Positions 1 through 9,693 of a stretch of 64,000 nt of DNA are shown here, piece by piece. The notes below the pieces were generated by a model. That model saw nothing but the letters and a program-made list of their open reading frames with translations, ran no database searches and was not told the origin of the DNA. Position 1 is the first letter of the stretch. Each line of letters begins with the position of its first letter. Source of the DNA: Paramoeba atlantica (taxonomy: Eukaryota > Discosea); contig CDRNVI010000033.1 in assembly GCA_977017575.1 (NCBI GenBank), positions 113,516 to 177,515 on the forward strand, written 5' to 3'. The position numbers and the translations under genes were made by a program.

Positions 1-114
1 ACATTTGTCTTCAGACATCCTTCTACTCGGTCGTTTAGGGTGATTTATTTTTAAATTAATTCAAAATAGCCGTAAAGTACATCTCTGGGTAATGCACTGT
101 CTTACGCCGCATCC

Positions 115-486
115 ATGGACGAAAATGGGGACAGATTTTCGCCAACATTAGCGGACAGTTTTAGAAGTGGTCTGCCTTCCGCAATTTTGCATGCATTTGC
201 ACCACTTTATGACTCTATCCCACATATTCAACGTCTTGTTGAGGCAGCACAGGATTGTGCTTTCTGGTTTTCAGATCCAACATATTGTCGGGAGAAAGAT
301 GCCGCAGTTGTAAACGTATTTATGCAAGCAACGGAAGAATCTTTCCGGGTATGTCCTCAAGAAAGTAAAGAGCTTGCTCGGTGTTATGAAAGCAAAGGAA
401 ATAAATCCTTAGAGTTATGTACACATGCTCGGCACAGTTGGATGAAATGCTTATACGACAAAGCGAATATCAATGTCTGGCGGTAG
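115..486 (+). CDS. Twin CX9C (CHCH-type) protein, probably mitochondrial intermembrane space
   Basis: The 123-residue product carries two cysteine pairs with exact CX9C spacing: C80/C90 and C102/C112, 11 residues apart. That is the hallmark of the CHCH/twin-CX9C family, whose members form two disulfides through the Mia40/Erv1 relay in the mitochondrial intermembrane space. They serve as respiratory-complex subunits or assembly factors (CMC, COX17-like, NDUFA8-like). The N-terminal ~75 residues hold no cleavable presequence, which fits that import route. The ATG at 115 is the first in frame. Which family member it is cannot be told from the sequence. It is first in a long run of + strand genes. 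Confidence 0.7.
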   Translation: MDENGDRFSPTLADSFRSGLPSAILHAFAPLYDSIPHIQRLVEAAQDCAFWFSDPTYCREKDAAVVNVFMQATEESFRVCPQESKELARCYESKGNKSLELCTHARHSWMKCLYDKANINVWR

Positions 487-815
487 GAGAATTAAGCTTT
501 CTTCTTTTTAAGTGGTCTTTTTCTTCAATTTCCAAAACGCTACCCTGATGGCAGTGTATGATTAGCTTTACTTCAGACTGCTTCGCAATGCCTTCCCTTC
601 CGTAGCTTTAAGCTTTTTTAAGCTTTTTTGCTCATTTCTTCCTATTCGAGAGATCTCGTTCCATAAGCCTTTCAATCACACGAAAAAAAAATTACTTTTG
701 TTTTATCTCAAAGTCAAATAAATTCAAATACTAGTAAATAATCAATCACTCATTCCAATTCTAAAATACTTCTATAGTGTTTTACTAGCTCTCCTCGTAC
801 ACCATCACTTGCAAA
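487..815. other. Intergenic, with a relic of a transposon terminal repeat
   Basis: AT-rich spacer without a plausible gene. Bases 627-661 (GCTCATTTCTTCC then ATTCGAGAGATCTCGTTCC) match the terminal inverted repeat of the mariner element at 14,127, so this is probably a decayed fragment of that family. Confidence 0.5.
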
Positions 816-2114
816 ATGAGCGTGTCGGAGGCTGTACAAATGGAAATTGAGGAGACCATTACCTGTCTAATGGTCCCTCAAGCCTTCTCACGACCCTCCG
901 GACCCTTTGAACCCACCTCCACCCCCGACCTTGGGTCAAACCACCACCCCTACGTCGCCGCCGGCACCGCCGAAGGCCACGTCTACATTGTCCGCAACCC
1001 CTCTCTCCACGACCCCTCCGCCCCATACGACGACACCACCCCCCGTACCCACGCCGAGCTCTCCCCCGAGCTCTCCTCCCCCACTCCCATCCCCGAACTC
1101 CTTGAATGTCACACCCTCCCCGGTTCCCCCGCCATCACCGCTGGATCCCTCATCCACACCCGTCCCGGCGCCACCCTCGTCGGTGACAGCACCGGACACG
1201 TCCACCTCCTCCACCCCCTCCACACCCATGGCACCCCTTTACAAACCGTACGTATCATCCCCGACCACCACAATAACCACAACAACAACAACAACAACCG
1301 TAACCCCATCGGTTCCTCTTTCTCTTCCTCTTCGTCTTCTCGTGCCTTCATCTCCCACATCACCACCTCCCTTCGCCACGGCCACCTCACCGCGGTCACC
1401 GACAGCACCGGCACCACCCGGCTCTACGACACCCACACCATGACGCACCGCTCCACGCTCCCCGGGACCCACCCCGCGGGGGTTCTCGGCCTCGGGGACT
1501 ACACCGTGCTCGCCCCCACCCCCTCCCCCTGCCTGCGGCTCTGGGACCTGCGGTTTGACAAAACCCACGTGCTGAGTTTCTGCACGGAGGACGTGGTGAG
1601 TGTGGTGGGGGAGCCGGTGGGGGGGGCAGCGGGGGCCGGTGGGGGAGGGGGGGACCCCGGGAGCGGGGCGCTCCCCTTTGTGGCGTGTGGCACCGTGGGG
1701 GGACGGTGCTTCTCGTTAAGGGTGGGGGAGGGGGGGAGAGGGGGACGGGGAGAGGGGAGGGAGGGGGTACAAGCCTGGAATCGGTGTTTTGTGCCGTGTG
1801 ATCGGGCACAGAGGGCAGATTTAACGAGTGTGGGGGTAACGGAGTGGGGTGCGGTGGTGACGGGGGATAGTGCGGGACAGTTGAGTGTGGTGGATGCGGC
1901 GACCGGGCGGTTTCTGTTGTTGGATCATCTAACGACGGGAAATGGCGCGTTCGAGGAGATTGATCCTAAGGCGTGTGCGGTTGTCGGGGGTCAAGGGATT
2001 GGGAATACCCACACCTATGTGTATGCCTATGTTCTGCGCAATGGTATGTCGTGGGTACGTTGGGCGAGGGGGAAAACGGAGTCGCGGCCGCCTTCCACAG
2101 CGTGGCATCCGTGA
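816..2114 (+). CDS. WD40-like beta-propeller protein of unknown role
   Basis: The 432-residue product shows recurring propeller-blade patterns: AAGTAEGHVYIVRN, LVGDSTGHVHLLHP, TDSTGTTRLYDTHT, PSPCLRLWDLRF and VTGDSAGQLSVVDAATG. The overall length and short blades recall small WD-repeat scaffolds such as Nup43 or WDR55-like proteins, but I cannot assign a family. A poly-Asn tract encoded by CAA/AAC repeats (about 1,265-1,305) and a poly-Ser tract follow the second blade. Base composition is unlike the neighbours: extremely C-rich to about 1,560, then extremely G-rich to about 2,000. Despite this the frame stays open and blade motifs continue through both halves, so it is most likely coding. 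The ATG at 816 is the first in frame. Confidence 0.6.
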   Translation: MSVSEAVQMEIEETITCLMVPQAFSRPSGPFEPTSTPDLGSNHHPYVAAGTAEGHVYIVRNPSLHDPSAPYDDTTPRTHAELSPELSSPTPIPELLECHTLPGSPAITAGSLIHTRPGATLVGDSTGHVHLLHPLHTHGTPLQTVRIIPDHHNNHNNNNNNRNPIGSSFSSSSSSRAFISHITTSLRHGHLTAVTDSTGTTRLYDTHTMTHRSTLPGTHPAGVLGLGDYTVLAPTPSPCLRLWDLRFDKTHVLSFCTEDVVSVVGEPVGGAAGAGGGGGDPGSGALPFVACGTVGGRCFSLRVGEGGRGGRGEGREGVQAWNRCFVPCDRAQRADLTSVGVTEWGAVVTGDSAGQLSVVDAATGRFLLLDHLTTGNGAFEEIDPKACAVVGGQGIGNTHTYVYAYVLRNGMSWVRWARGKTESRPPSTAWHP

Positions 2115-2359
2115 ATTTGTTTCTTGTGTAGGTTGTGTAATGGGTTTGTCGTTCGTGTACGTACGGTCACTTGCATTTAGGATACTAACTACTAGTATCG
2201 TTTATGTATATTACATAGGATGGATCTTTTTTGGCCGTCGGAGGATAAATCGAAAGGTCTTCTTTTTTAACTCTTTGATTTCATTGTAAAAATTTGAAGA
2301 ACGTCATATTTTTTTATTAGAATTCCAATATATTTTGTATATTCGTAAGCTCTTTAAAG

Positions 2360-2620
2360 ATGGTTTTTCTTGACACCGATCTCGCGTACCCTTCGGAGCG
2401 GTCAGAAGCGCAAAAGCACAAGCGCAAAAGACTCGTACAGGGACCCAATAGCTTTTTCTGGGATGTAAAGTGTAAGGGATGCTACCAAGTGCAGACGGTA
2501 TACAGCCATGCGAAAACAGCAGTGATTTGCGCTGGTTGCAATACCACCCTCGCTCAACCAACCGGTGGCAAAGCACGGCTTACGGAAGGGACAAAGTATC
2601 GCAGAAAGCCGGATCGCTAA
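2360..2620 (+). CDS. RPS27: 40S ribosomal protein eS27
   Basis: The 86-residue product is clear eS27, a small-subunit protein with a C4 zinc ribbon. The zinc ligands are C38/C41 and C57/C60 (CKGC and CAGC). The family blocks [16 protein letters not shown] and [12 protein letters not shown] are present. Length matches the usual 82-86 residues and the ATG at 2360 gives the expected short basic N-terminus. It acts in the cytosolic 40S subunit. The gene is intronless and has a short spacer to MPI. Confidence 0.96.
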   Translation: MVFLDTDLAYPSERSEAQKHKRKRLVQGPNSFFWDVKCKGCYQVQTVYSHAKTAVICAGCNTTLAQPTGGKARLTEGTKYRRKPDR

Positions 2621-2876
2621 TTCTGTAAGACGAGGCAACAGGTAAAGATGTCCCTTGTTGGTTAAGATAAGTATAAGAAGGTAAGTTCGAATACGCTGTT
2701 TGGAAAGTTAGATTCGTATTGAAGTAGCAATTTCTTTAGCATTGTTATTACATCCGAAGATACAACAACAGATTCACTTCATTCCAACAATTGCGATAGT
2801 TTTCAACAATAATTTACTACCAAATTTGTGTTCTTTACAACGTAACCAATATTTATTTCTGGATCCGATTCACTTT

Positions 2877-4130
2877 ATGACAATTCATCTGGTGCAGCTC
2901 AAAGCTCATGTACAACACTACTTGTGGGGTCAACATACCAAAGACAGCATTATCAAGGACTTTCTCAAGGTTAATGGAGACGTAGACATTAGAGAAGACG
3001 ATACCTTAGCCGAAATCTGGGCAGGTGATCATCCAACTCTTCCCTCTCAAATATTATCAACAGATTTAGAGAATACCGAATTCTTGTCTACGTGGTTGAA
3101 GAGAAATGGTTATAACCATTCTTTACCGTTCCTATTTAAGATATTAACTATTCGTAGGGCATTATCTATCCAGGCACATCCAGATAAAATTCTCGCCGCA
3201 ACACTGCACCAACGAGACTCGATACACTACCCTGACCGTTATCACAAGCCTGAAATTGCAGTAGCGATTTCCCCAATGGAAGCGTTATGCGGCTTTCGGC
3301 CCATTTCCGAAATTGCTCACTTCTGCAATACAATTCAAGAATTTTCTTTGGTTTGGACGGATTTCCATTCTTCGGAATCAGAGATAGATAGCATTCGACA
3401 TGGTGTACAAAGAATGTATGATTTGTCGTCCGCGTTTATTGAGGAACAAACTTATAGCCTTACTCAAAGATATGACAAGAAATCTAACAGTCTTATTCCC
3501 GAAGTTAACCTTTTTTTGAGGCTGCAAGAACAGTTTCCCAATGATGTTGGTTGTTGGTTTGTTTTCATATTGAGATATGTGCGACTACAACCTTTTGAGG
3601 GTCTCTTTCTAAGGCCGAATGAACCTCATGCCTATATATCCGGAGATTGCCTTGAAGTTATGCGTAGTTCAGACAATGTTGTTCGCGGCGGTCTTACGCC
3701 AAAGTTTAAAGATATTGAAACGTTTCTGAGTATGATGACATATGATTCTCAAAACGGACTAAACATGAGGCTTACGCCCCAATTCTCAAATTCCGTTTAC
3801 GAATACTTTCCAACACCAGCAAAAGACTTTCCGGAATTTCGTATGGTCGTATTTCATCTCGATGCGAAAAGAAGGAGTGCTTCATACAGCATAGATCCTT
3901 CGGGAGACCAGGATTCTAAGACGCACAATGGCTGTCCTATTTTAATTTATGTCATTAGAGGGACAGTTGAAATGAAATACAGCACAGATACGACTGGAAT
4001 AGCACGCTATTTGAGTTCTTCCACTGTTTGGTGCCTGTACACTACAGTACTTCCTCTGCGCATTTCACTCCATCTTACTCAAGAGAGCGACGGGACTCTT
4101 GCGATGGCTTTGCCAAATGCCATTATTTAA
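2877..4130 (+). CDS. MPI: Mannose-6-phosphate isomerase, type I
   Basis: This zinc enzyme interconverts fructose-6-P and mannose-6-P, feeding GDP-mannose for glycans and GPI anchors. Family blocks seen are YLWGQ near the start, the metal-binding segment ALSIQAHPDK, YHKPEIAVAI, and the active-site stretch LRPNEPHAYISGDCLEVM followed by SDNVVRGGLTPK. The frame stays open upstream to 2742, but that position is TTG; the ATG at 2877 gives a 417-residue protein beginning MTIHLVQLKAHVQHYLWG, as expected for the family. It is near full length, with a somewhat short C-terminal domain. It should be cytosolic or glycosomal; no clear targeting signal is visible. Confidence 0.93.
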   Translation: MTIHLVQLKAHVQHYLWGQHTKDSIIKDFLKVNGDVDIREDDTLAEIWAGDHPTLPSQILSTDLENTEFLSTWLKRNGYNHSLPFLFKILTIRRALSIQAHPDKILAATLHQRDSIHYPDRYHKPEIAVAISPMEALCGFRPISEIAHFCNTIQEFSLVWTDFHSSESEIDSIRHGVQRMYDLSSAFIEEQTYSLTQRYDKKSNSLIPEVNLFLRLQEQFPNDVGCWFVFILRYVRLQPFEGLFLRPNEPHAYISGDCLEVMRSSDNVVRGGLTPKFKDIETFLSMMTYDSQNGLNMRLTPQFSNSVYEYFPTPAKDFPEFRMVVFHLDAKRRSASYSIDPSGDQDSKTHNGCPILIYVIRGTVEMKYSTDTTGIARYLSSSTVWCLYTTVLPLRISLHLTQESDGTLAMALPNAII

Positions 4131-4285
4131 TGTCTTTAAAAAAACGTATTATCTAACGTTTAACTGAAACAAACATTTTTTGCTTATGGAAGCATTGTGA
4201 AATATGTATCTTTCCAAGCTAATATCAGGTTGATGTGTATTGCAATCTTTTTACTACTTGTTACTCGCATCATCCTCTCTCTTAA

Positions 4286-5812
4286 ATGGGTGGAGTTCTT
4301 CCAAAGCCTGTCACCACCAAAGTTTTAGAACGTCGCGGAAATGAGCTCTTCTCCGTCGGCCTTTGCAGCATGAACGGCTACCGAGAACACATGGAAGACG
4401 CCCACACGTGTCACTTTCAGCCCGCGGTACCGGAGTCCAACAAACCTCCATGGGGAATGTTTGCCATCTTTGACGGGCATGTTACGGACAAATGCAGCGC
4501 GTACGTCGCCCAAGCCCTTCCCAACGCCATACGCTCCTGGTATGACGCCTCAAACGCAACTGTCACAAGCGCCACGGGATTACCTCCGGACGCAGAAGTG
4601 CAACGCCTTGCCCTAGACGTGGACCGAATGTGGATTGAGCAGGGTCAGGAGGGAGGCTCCACAGGGGTATGGATCCTATCCAGCTTTGTGAATGATCGCT
4701 ACCATTTGCAGATTGGCAACCTTGGGGATAGCCGTGTGATTGTTGGGCGTCAGAACCAAACTTTTGAGTGGCTCACACGAGACCACAAACCAGAGCTCCC
4801 GGAGGAACGTGCACGGATCCTGGAATGTGGCGGCCATGTGGAGAACAACCGGGTGGACGGTGGGCTGGCAATCTCGCGCGCCTTTGGAGATGCCTCATAC
4901 AAGCAGCACGCCCCCACAACCGACCAGCAACATCAGAAAGTGATTGCAGTATGTGACGTCACCCACGCAACGATTGAAAAGGATTCAGAAGATTTTGTCC
5001 TCATCTTTTGTGACGGAGTTTATGAGGGAGATTTTACCAATGAACAGATTGCGCAGTTTACTGCGAAGCAGTTGGAACACACAAGTGATCTAGCGGCAGT
5101 GTGTGCGTCTGTATGTGACGAGGCCCTTCATCGCGGGTCTAGGGATAACATATCCTGTATGCTAATAAAGTGTCATAGCGGGATCCCGTTGGTTACGGGG
5201 CATCAACTAGACGAGCTCTTACCCGGAACGTTTAGCAACCCGGACTCTAAGGCGTTTGTGAGTGCGTACTGTGACATGTTGGAGTACGGCAAGTCTACCC
5301 TGTCACTTCCTCAGGCCTTGCACTACCGCTATCATCACACGCAGAAACAACTTCCCGAGCTGCAAAGGAAGTTTGAATCTCACCCAGAGACGGATCTCAC
5401 GTGGCATGAGATCTGTGCTATCCTTCAACCTGCGGCCTCCCAACGGCAAGCCCTGCTGGAAGCCCCACGAGAGGATCTTCACCAGCAGATCCGGGAAAAA
5501 CGTCAGGCTGAATTGATTACCCATATTGAGGTTCTGCAAGAGATGAAGGAAGAGTTGGAACGCTTTGGGTCCGGACCTGGGGAGGCACTTGATCTAATGC
5601 AGCAAATGGAGTGGTTTGAAGATTGGGCTGCAAAACATGTCACGTGTGGTCCCGCGGATCCTCACGGAGGCCTCACGGACAGCACGCTGCAACAGATGCT
5701 CGCGGCGCAGCAACAATTAGGGGTACCGCTGCACTCCTTACTTGATATGATCACGTCACAGGAGAATAACCCCCCCGAGCCTACAGAAGACTGCGAGGAC
5801 GGTACTGAGTAG
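4286..5812 (+). CDS. PP2C-family (PPM) serine/threonine phosphatase
   Basis: The 508-residue product has the metal-dependent phosphatase motifs in order: GYREHMEDA (31-39), FDGHV (62-66), NLGDSR (145-150), LTRDHKPE (163-170), LAISRAFGD (194-202), CDGVYE (242-247) and SRDNIS (285-290). The metal-binding aspartates D63, D243 and D287 are all present. The usual DGHGG is DGHVT here, a variant that I believe also occurs in kinetoplastid PP2Cs. The N-terminus MGGVLPKP offers a glycine for myristoylation, so it may be membrane-tethered. Residues ~300-508 form a helical C-terminal extension of unknown role. Codon use is more GC-rich than in the next genes. Confidence 0.92.
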   Translation: MGGVLPKPVTTKVLERRGNELFSVGLCSMNGYREHMEDAHTCHFQPAVPESNKPPWGMFAIFDGHVTDKCSAYVAQALPNAIRSWYDASNATVTSATGLPPDAEVQRLALDVDRMWIEQGQEGGSTGVWILSSFVNDRYHLQIGNLGDSRVIVGRQNQTFEWLTRDHKPELPEERARILECGGHVENNRVDGGLAISRAFGDASYKQHAPTTDQQHQKVIAVCDVTHATIEKDSEDFVLIFCDGVYEGDFTNEQIAQFTAKQLEHTSDLAAVCASVCDEALHRGSRDNISCMLIKCHSGIPLVTGHQLDELLPGTFSNPDSKAFVSAYCDMLEYGKSTLSLPQALHYRYHHTQKQLPELQRKFESHPETDLTWHEICAILQPAASQRQALLEAPREDLHQQIREKRQAELITHIEVLQEMKEELERFGSGPGEALDLMQQMEWFEDWAAKHVTCGPADPHGGLTDSTLQQMLAAQQQLGVPLHSLLDMITSQENNPPEPTEDCEDGTE

Positions 5813-6172
5813 TTAGGGTTGTATAAAAATGTGGTATAAAGTTTGAAATTTGCTTTTCTTCTTGGTCTCCCGTAAACTTTGTATTTCCAGTTCCAGACAT
5901 ATCATTAATATAGCTTTGGGCTTACTTTAAATTTGAGATTTAGCAAACAGTTTTTAGTCTTTAGCCCTAAACAAAGAATACAATTATTTTCTTCACTGTA
6001 ATCGATACACCAGAGTTTTGTTTCAATAATTTTAGTTTTAATACAGAGATTACGTCGCTTTCAAATTCGTAATATCGAATTGATCTTTTTATAAAAAGAA
6101 GGTCGATATATGCTTTACTTTTTCTTCTATTGCGCTTTTCTGAAATCTTTTCATAGCTCTCACAGCTCACAC
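5813..6172. other. AT-rich intergenic spacer
   Basis: No gene, RNA or repeat recognised. A pyrimidine-rich stretch and several AGs precede the Snu13 ATG. Confidence 0.5.
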
Positions 6173-6556
6173 ATGTCAGACGGTGTCAGCGATAAAGCAT
6201 TTCCTTTGGCTCAGGACACTTTGGCGAGAGCCATATATGATTTGGTACAACAGTCTTCCAACTATAAGCTTTTAAAAAAGGGAGCGAATGAGGCCACAAA
6301 AGCTCTGAATCGCGGAACTGCAGAGTTGATAGTCATGGCAGGTGATACGAATCCTGTGGAGATTGTGTTACACCTCCCACTTTTGTGCGAAGACAAAAAT
6401 GTGCCATACGTGTTTGTTCCTTCGAAGACGGCGCTTGGTCGTGCGGCGCAGGTGTCGCGGAATGTTGTTGCCTTGGCAATTACAAGTGCAGATGGATCAC
6501 CGCTCCGTTCTCAAATCGACTCCATAAAGCTTGAAGTCGAAAAACTTTTGGTGTAA
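6173..6556 (+). CDS. SNU13: Snu13/15.5K/NHP2L1, U4 snRNP and box C/D snoRNP protein
   Basis: The 127-residue product matches the L7Ae/Snu13 family along its whole length, with diagnostic blocks [36 protein letters not shown] and [13 protein letters not shown]. The protein binds kink-turn RNAs in U4 snRNA and box C/D snoRNAs, so it works in splicing (including trans-splicing) and rRNA modification. The frame is open back to 6110, but the extra 21 residues are hydrophobic and not part of the family. The ATG at 6173 gives the standard length and I chose it for that reason. A 5' pyrimidine tract with AG dinucleotides lies just upstream. Confidence 0.95.
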   Translation: MSDGVSDKAFPLAQDTLARAIYDLVQQSSNYKLLKKGANEATKALNRGTAELIVMAGDTNPVEIVLHLPLLCEDKNVPYVFVPSKTALGRAAQVSRNVVALAITSADGSPLRSQIDSIKLEVEKLLV

Positions 6557-6931
6557 AATAGAACCGTTCAAGTAATTTCAAGCTATTTTTGTGTTGGATA
6601 TTAGTGAATTTTTGTTGGCTATGCAAACATGTTCGTAGCGTAATCATCGCAGACGTAGGATTTTCATTTGTTTTTATTCGAAGACTTGTACTAAGTAAAA
6701 ATTGAAAATTACTCGAAATAGGCCGCTAGCAAAAGAACGCATTTATCTTAGGAAAAATGAATATAGTTTCCTTTGTTTAGATCTCAAGCATCTACAGTAC
6801 AGATAAACTATTATGCCATCTATTTTTGTACGCTTACACAACTACTAAAAAAGGAGATAGAAAGCAAAATATTCTTATTAGTAAAAATAATTTACTTTTC
6901 CATTTTTTAGAGTCTGTCAATATTAATAAAG
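6557..6931. other. AT-rich intergenic spacer
   Basis: No gene, RNA or repeat recognised in this spacer. Confidence 0.5.
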
Positions 6932-7540
6932 ATGATAAATGTCGAACATTCAATTTCCTCTGGACGTCGGCACGCTAGACTGGTGTCTCAAGCTTTAGCA
7001 GAGCTGGACGAAATCAAAGAAATCATTTTTGATCGGCGTAGCGAACAGTGTCCCACTCAAACTCTTGGGAATTTTCATGTTACCGAATCGCAACTTTTTA
7101 CTAATGTTCCTGCAAAATATATTATTGACCGCATCGAGAATTCTGTCCCCACAACAAGAGAATCACTTGATATTCGTTCATCTAAAGTAAAAACAACGCT
7201 CAAGAAAAAAACGTCATTTGGGACAAACAGCTTCTCGGAAGAAACGGAGCAAACGTATCGTACGGAAAGCACTCAATTGAAAGACTTCGAAATACAGACT
7301 CACTCAGTGCATCCGGATGCAGAGGCCTTAAAATTATCTGATGTGAACAACAAGTTTGTTGAAGAAGACCAAGTAAAATACAAAAAGGAATTAGAAAATG
7401 TCGCGTCTAAACCTGTATCTGAGGACGATACTCAAAATGATCACTTTTTACTTCATAAGACCAGTGATCGATCTGAAAGCCATAGAAGTCGGAATAGCGA
7501 TGAATATGATAGTTTTCTGATTTTGGAGAGTGACAGCTGA
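6932..7540 (+). CDS. Hypothetical acidic, Ser/Glu/Thr-rich protein
   Basis: A 202-residue protein I do not recognise. Residues 1-60 could form a short helical region; the rest is polar and low complexity, rich in Glu, Ser, Thr and Lys, ending in an acidic serine tail. No transmembrane segment, signal peptide or catalytic motif is visible. It is likely real: it fills a gap of the expected size, is on the common strand, and starts with ATG. Disorder is an inference from composition. Confidence 0.5.
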   Translation: MINVEHSISSGRRHARLVSQALAELDEIKEIIFDRRSEQCPTQTLGNFHVTESQLFTNVPAKYIIDRIENSVPTTRESLDIRSSKVKTTLKKKTSFGTNSFSEETEQTYRTESTQLKDFEIQTHSVHPDAEALKLSDVNNKFVEEDQVKYKKELENVASKPVSEDDTQNDHFLLHKTSDRSESHRSRNSDEYDSFLILESDS

Positions 7541-7968
7541 TTCAATACATGCGAATGATTATCATGTGTGCCCATTTGAATGATTTGTAAGATAAGATTC
7601 CAAGTAAGTGATAATGGATACAATAATTTTTACTGCATAAATTATTCAATTCGTATTGCAATTAAGCCGAGTAAGTTTCGTTTGTACACTGCGTCATCTT
7701 TATGTATCTGTATCCTCTATTTGTACGAAGGCCGTCATCTGAAAAGCTGCTTGTTCTGAAATAGAACACGTTTTTACTTATTTCATTTTGCTTTTCAGCA
7801 GTAAACAGTAAAAGTGGGACTCAACATCAGGGTTGTACAAGTGCTCTTTTCTCTTGTTGTAAGTGCTCTTTTCTCTGCTTCGCTATTAAAAAGACTGTTT
7901 CGAAAGTTATAAATTATGTAATTCTTTAGTAGTTAAAAATTGTTATATTGAATTTATTTGAGTTTTAA
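7541..7968. other. Intergenic with a short tandem duplication
   Basis: No gene seen. The 16-mer AAGTGCTCTTTTCTCT occurs at 7839-7854 and again at 7861-7876, each preceded by GTTGT, so a ~22-bp pyrimidine-rich unit has been duplicated in the leader region of the next gene. Confidence 0.5.
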
Positions 7969-9693
7969 ATGGAGATTTTGCTACAAGAACACCACATATG
8001 CCCAGATTATAAATACTTCTGGAACTCGAGTCGGCTTCCCAATTTAGGGGCCCTACCCAATTTGCTTGACGATTTCACTGGAATTCATCGATTTCTCAGA
8101 CCGCATAGCTCAGATATTTCTGCATGTGCTGCATACTGTCCTGCAGCACGAGAAACAAAAGTTTTAGCAGCACTAAAAACGTCCTCAAATGCGTGCCACG
8201 TATGCAATCTTTTCGATAAAGTTTCATTTTGCACGCATTATCTGGACGATTCCCAACAACTAATAATAAAAATATCATATAATGGTTCACAGCAGAGAAA
8301 TTTCAATGTTCACCATTCCGAATCTACGCTTCTCAGTTTTCTTGCAGACCTTCAATTACTTCTCCCCCACCTTTGTGTTCCACATTATGAAGAAAATCTT
8401 TTTTCCAAGCCTGCAAGCTATATTGACTGGCTGCTTCAACACATTGTTACACTCCTAGGACATGATGGACGAACGCTCCTTCTTTTATTCCTAAATTCTA
8501 CAGACTATGACAAAGAAGTAGTCCCATTACGAGAGCATGTCCGGTGTTCTGCCGTTCGGCGAAAAAACAGATCTATGTACAACGTCATGAAAAACACTAC
8601 CCAGATGGCTGCTTCAACTTTGCTATCAGGCTGGCGTTTAGAACAGGGCACTAGAAAAGGAGAAAATTCAACTATCACGTATGTGAATTTGTACGCTTCG
8701 AATTTGGAGGCCTTACACAATGCACTTTTTCGTTTTAGAAGGCTGTTAAATTCTTGTAACAAAGCTTGTTTGTCTTTATTTGGGTCTAATAATTCTGATA
8801 CTTCGAACGGTATAAAGACTCAGGTCACGTATGCAGAGGATCAGTTGCATCTAGCAATGGAATCCCTAATCGAAATCCTACGTATTCACGGTTTTACGAA
8901 AATAGGCCTCCTGGAGCCAAACATTAAAGATCTACATGAAGAAAAGAATTTGGAATTGCATAGTTGTCTATCACATAGTGCTGGACCCCCCAAAAACATG
9001 GCGACATCACAGAATCAAGAAACGTTCAAGTCCACTGATTCCCTAACCAAAGACGAAAATGTGGAAAACGGCTTACTGGAAAAGGTTTTTCCAGAACTGT
9101 CGTGCTTCTTGGATCGTTTCAATAATAGAGGCGTGGAACTGTTTCTTAGCTGTTCTAATGAAGTGTGGGATATGGTCTGTTCTATCGTAGACTCTTTAAT
9201 AGATTTTCTTCGAAGAGCTGCTGAGTGCGCTTACAATTTCGAGCTAGAAAAAACTTCTAGAGCTCAATCACTGAATAATGAAGAAATCGACGAACAAAAG
9301 CAATCGAAATATTTTGTTGTGCGTGATCTCTTTGACGAATTCAATACAGGTCTTTCGAGTCACTTTTTGAGACCATGCTTGTTTACTTTATATGTGTTTT
9401 TTCGGCATTTTGTGAAACGTTTCGCGCAGTGGAAAATAAGCCAAACTAACCAGAATAAAAATGTTTCTTTAGACCTCTTCAATGTTGAGTCTGAACTGGC
9501 GCATGAAGACTCGTTGGCTAATCTAAGTCAAGATTTTTTTGTATGTTCGCAATCACCAGAAGAATCTTTACCAGACGCTGATAGCCAAGAAGTAAAGCAT
9601 GTGGGCATGACTGGAGAAGGTAAAGTCAGTAGTCCTATTGGGAAAACACTGGAAGAAATGTTTGCGTCCGACTGGACTCGTGAGTGTACGTAG
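7969..9693 (+). CDS. Hypothetical protein; weak resemblance to a PX/sorting-nexin layout
   Basis: A 574-residue protein I cannot assign firmly. Residues ~95-165 have the pattern of a divergent PX domain: beta-rich QLIIKISYNG, then a helix with SFLADLQLLLP, then a proline loop and another long helix. Residues ~230-310 and ~370-490 look helical, as a BAR-like region would. This would fit a divergent retromer-type sorting nexin, but the key phosphoinositide-binding residues are not obvious. The C-terminal ~80 residues are acidic and polar. Several cysteines (CHVCNLF, CTHY) might instead bind metal. ATG at 7969 is the first in frame. Confidence 0.55.
   Translation: MEILLQEHHICPDYKYFWNSSRLPNLGALPNLLDDFTGIHRFLRPHSSDISACAAYCPAARETKVLAALKTSSNACHVCNLFDKVSFCTHYLDDSQQLIIKISYNGSQQRNFNVHHSESTLLSFLADLQLLLPHLCVPHYEENLFSKPASYIDWLLQHIVTLLGHDGRTLLLLFLNSTDYDKEVVPLREHVRCSAVRRKNRSMYNVMKNTTQMAASTLLSGWRLEQGTRKGENSTITYVNLYASNLEALHNALFRFRRLLNSCNKACLSLFGSNNSDTSNGIKTQVTYAEDQLHLAMESLIEILRIHGFTKIGLLEPNIKDLHEEKNLELHSCLSHSAGPPKNMATSQNQETFKSTDSLTKDENVENGLLEKVFPELSCFLDRFNNRGVELFLSCSNEVWDMVCSIVDSLIDFLRRAAECAYNFELEKTSRAQSLNNEEIDEQKQSKYFVVRDLFDEFNTGLSSHFLRPCLFTLYVFFRHFVKRFAQWKISQTNQNKNVSLDLFNVESELAHEDSLANLSQDFFVCSQSPEESLPDADSQEVKHVGMTGEGKVSSPIGKTLEEMFASDWTRECT

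Noticed and set aside
907-1443. Pro/Thr/Ser-rich frame overlapping the WD40-like gene
   Set aside because: It arises from the C-rich DNA; the competing frame has repeat-blade motifs and an ATG with its own leader.
2742-2876. N-terminal extension of mannose-6-phosphate isomerase
   Set aside because: The upstream frame starts with TTG and the residues do not match the family; the ATG at 2877 gives the standard start.
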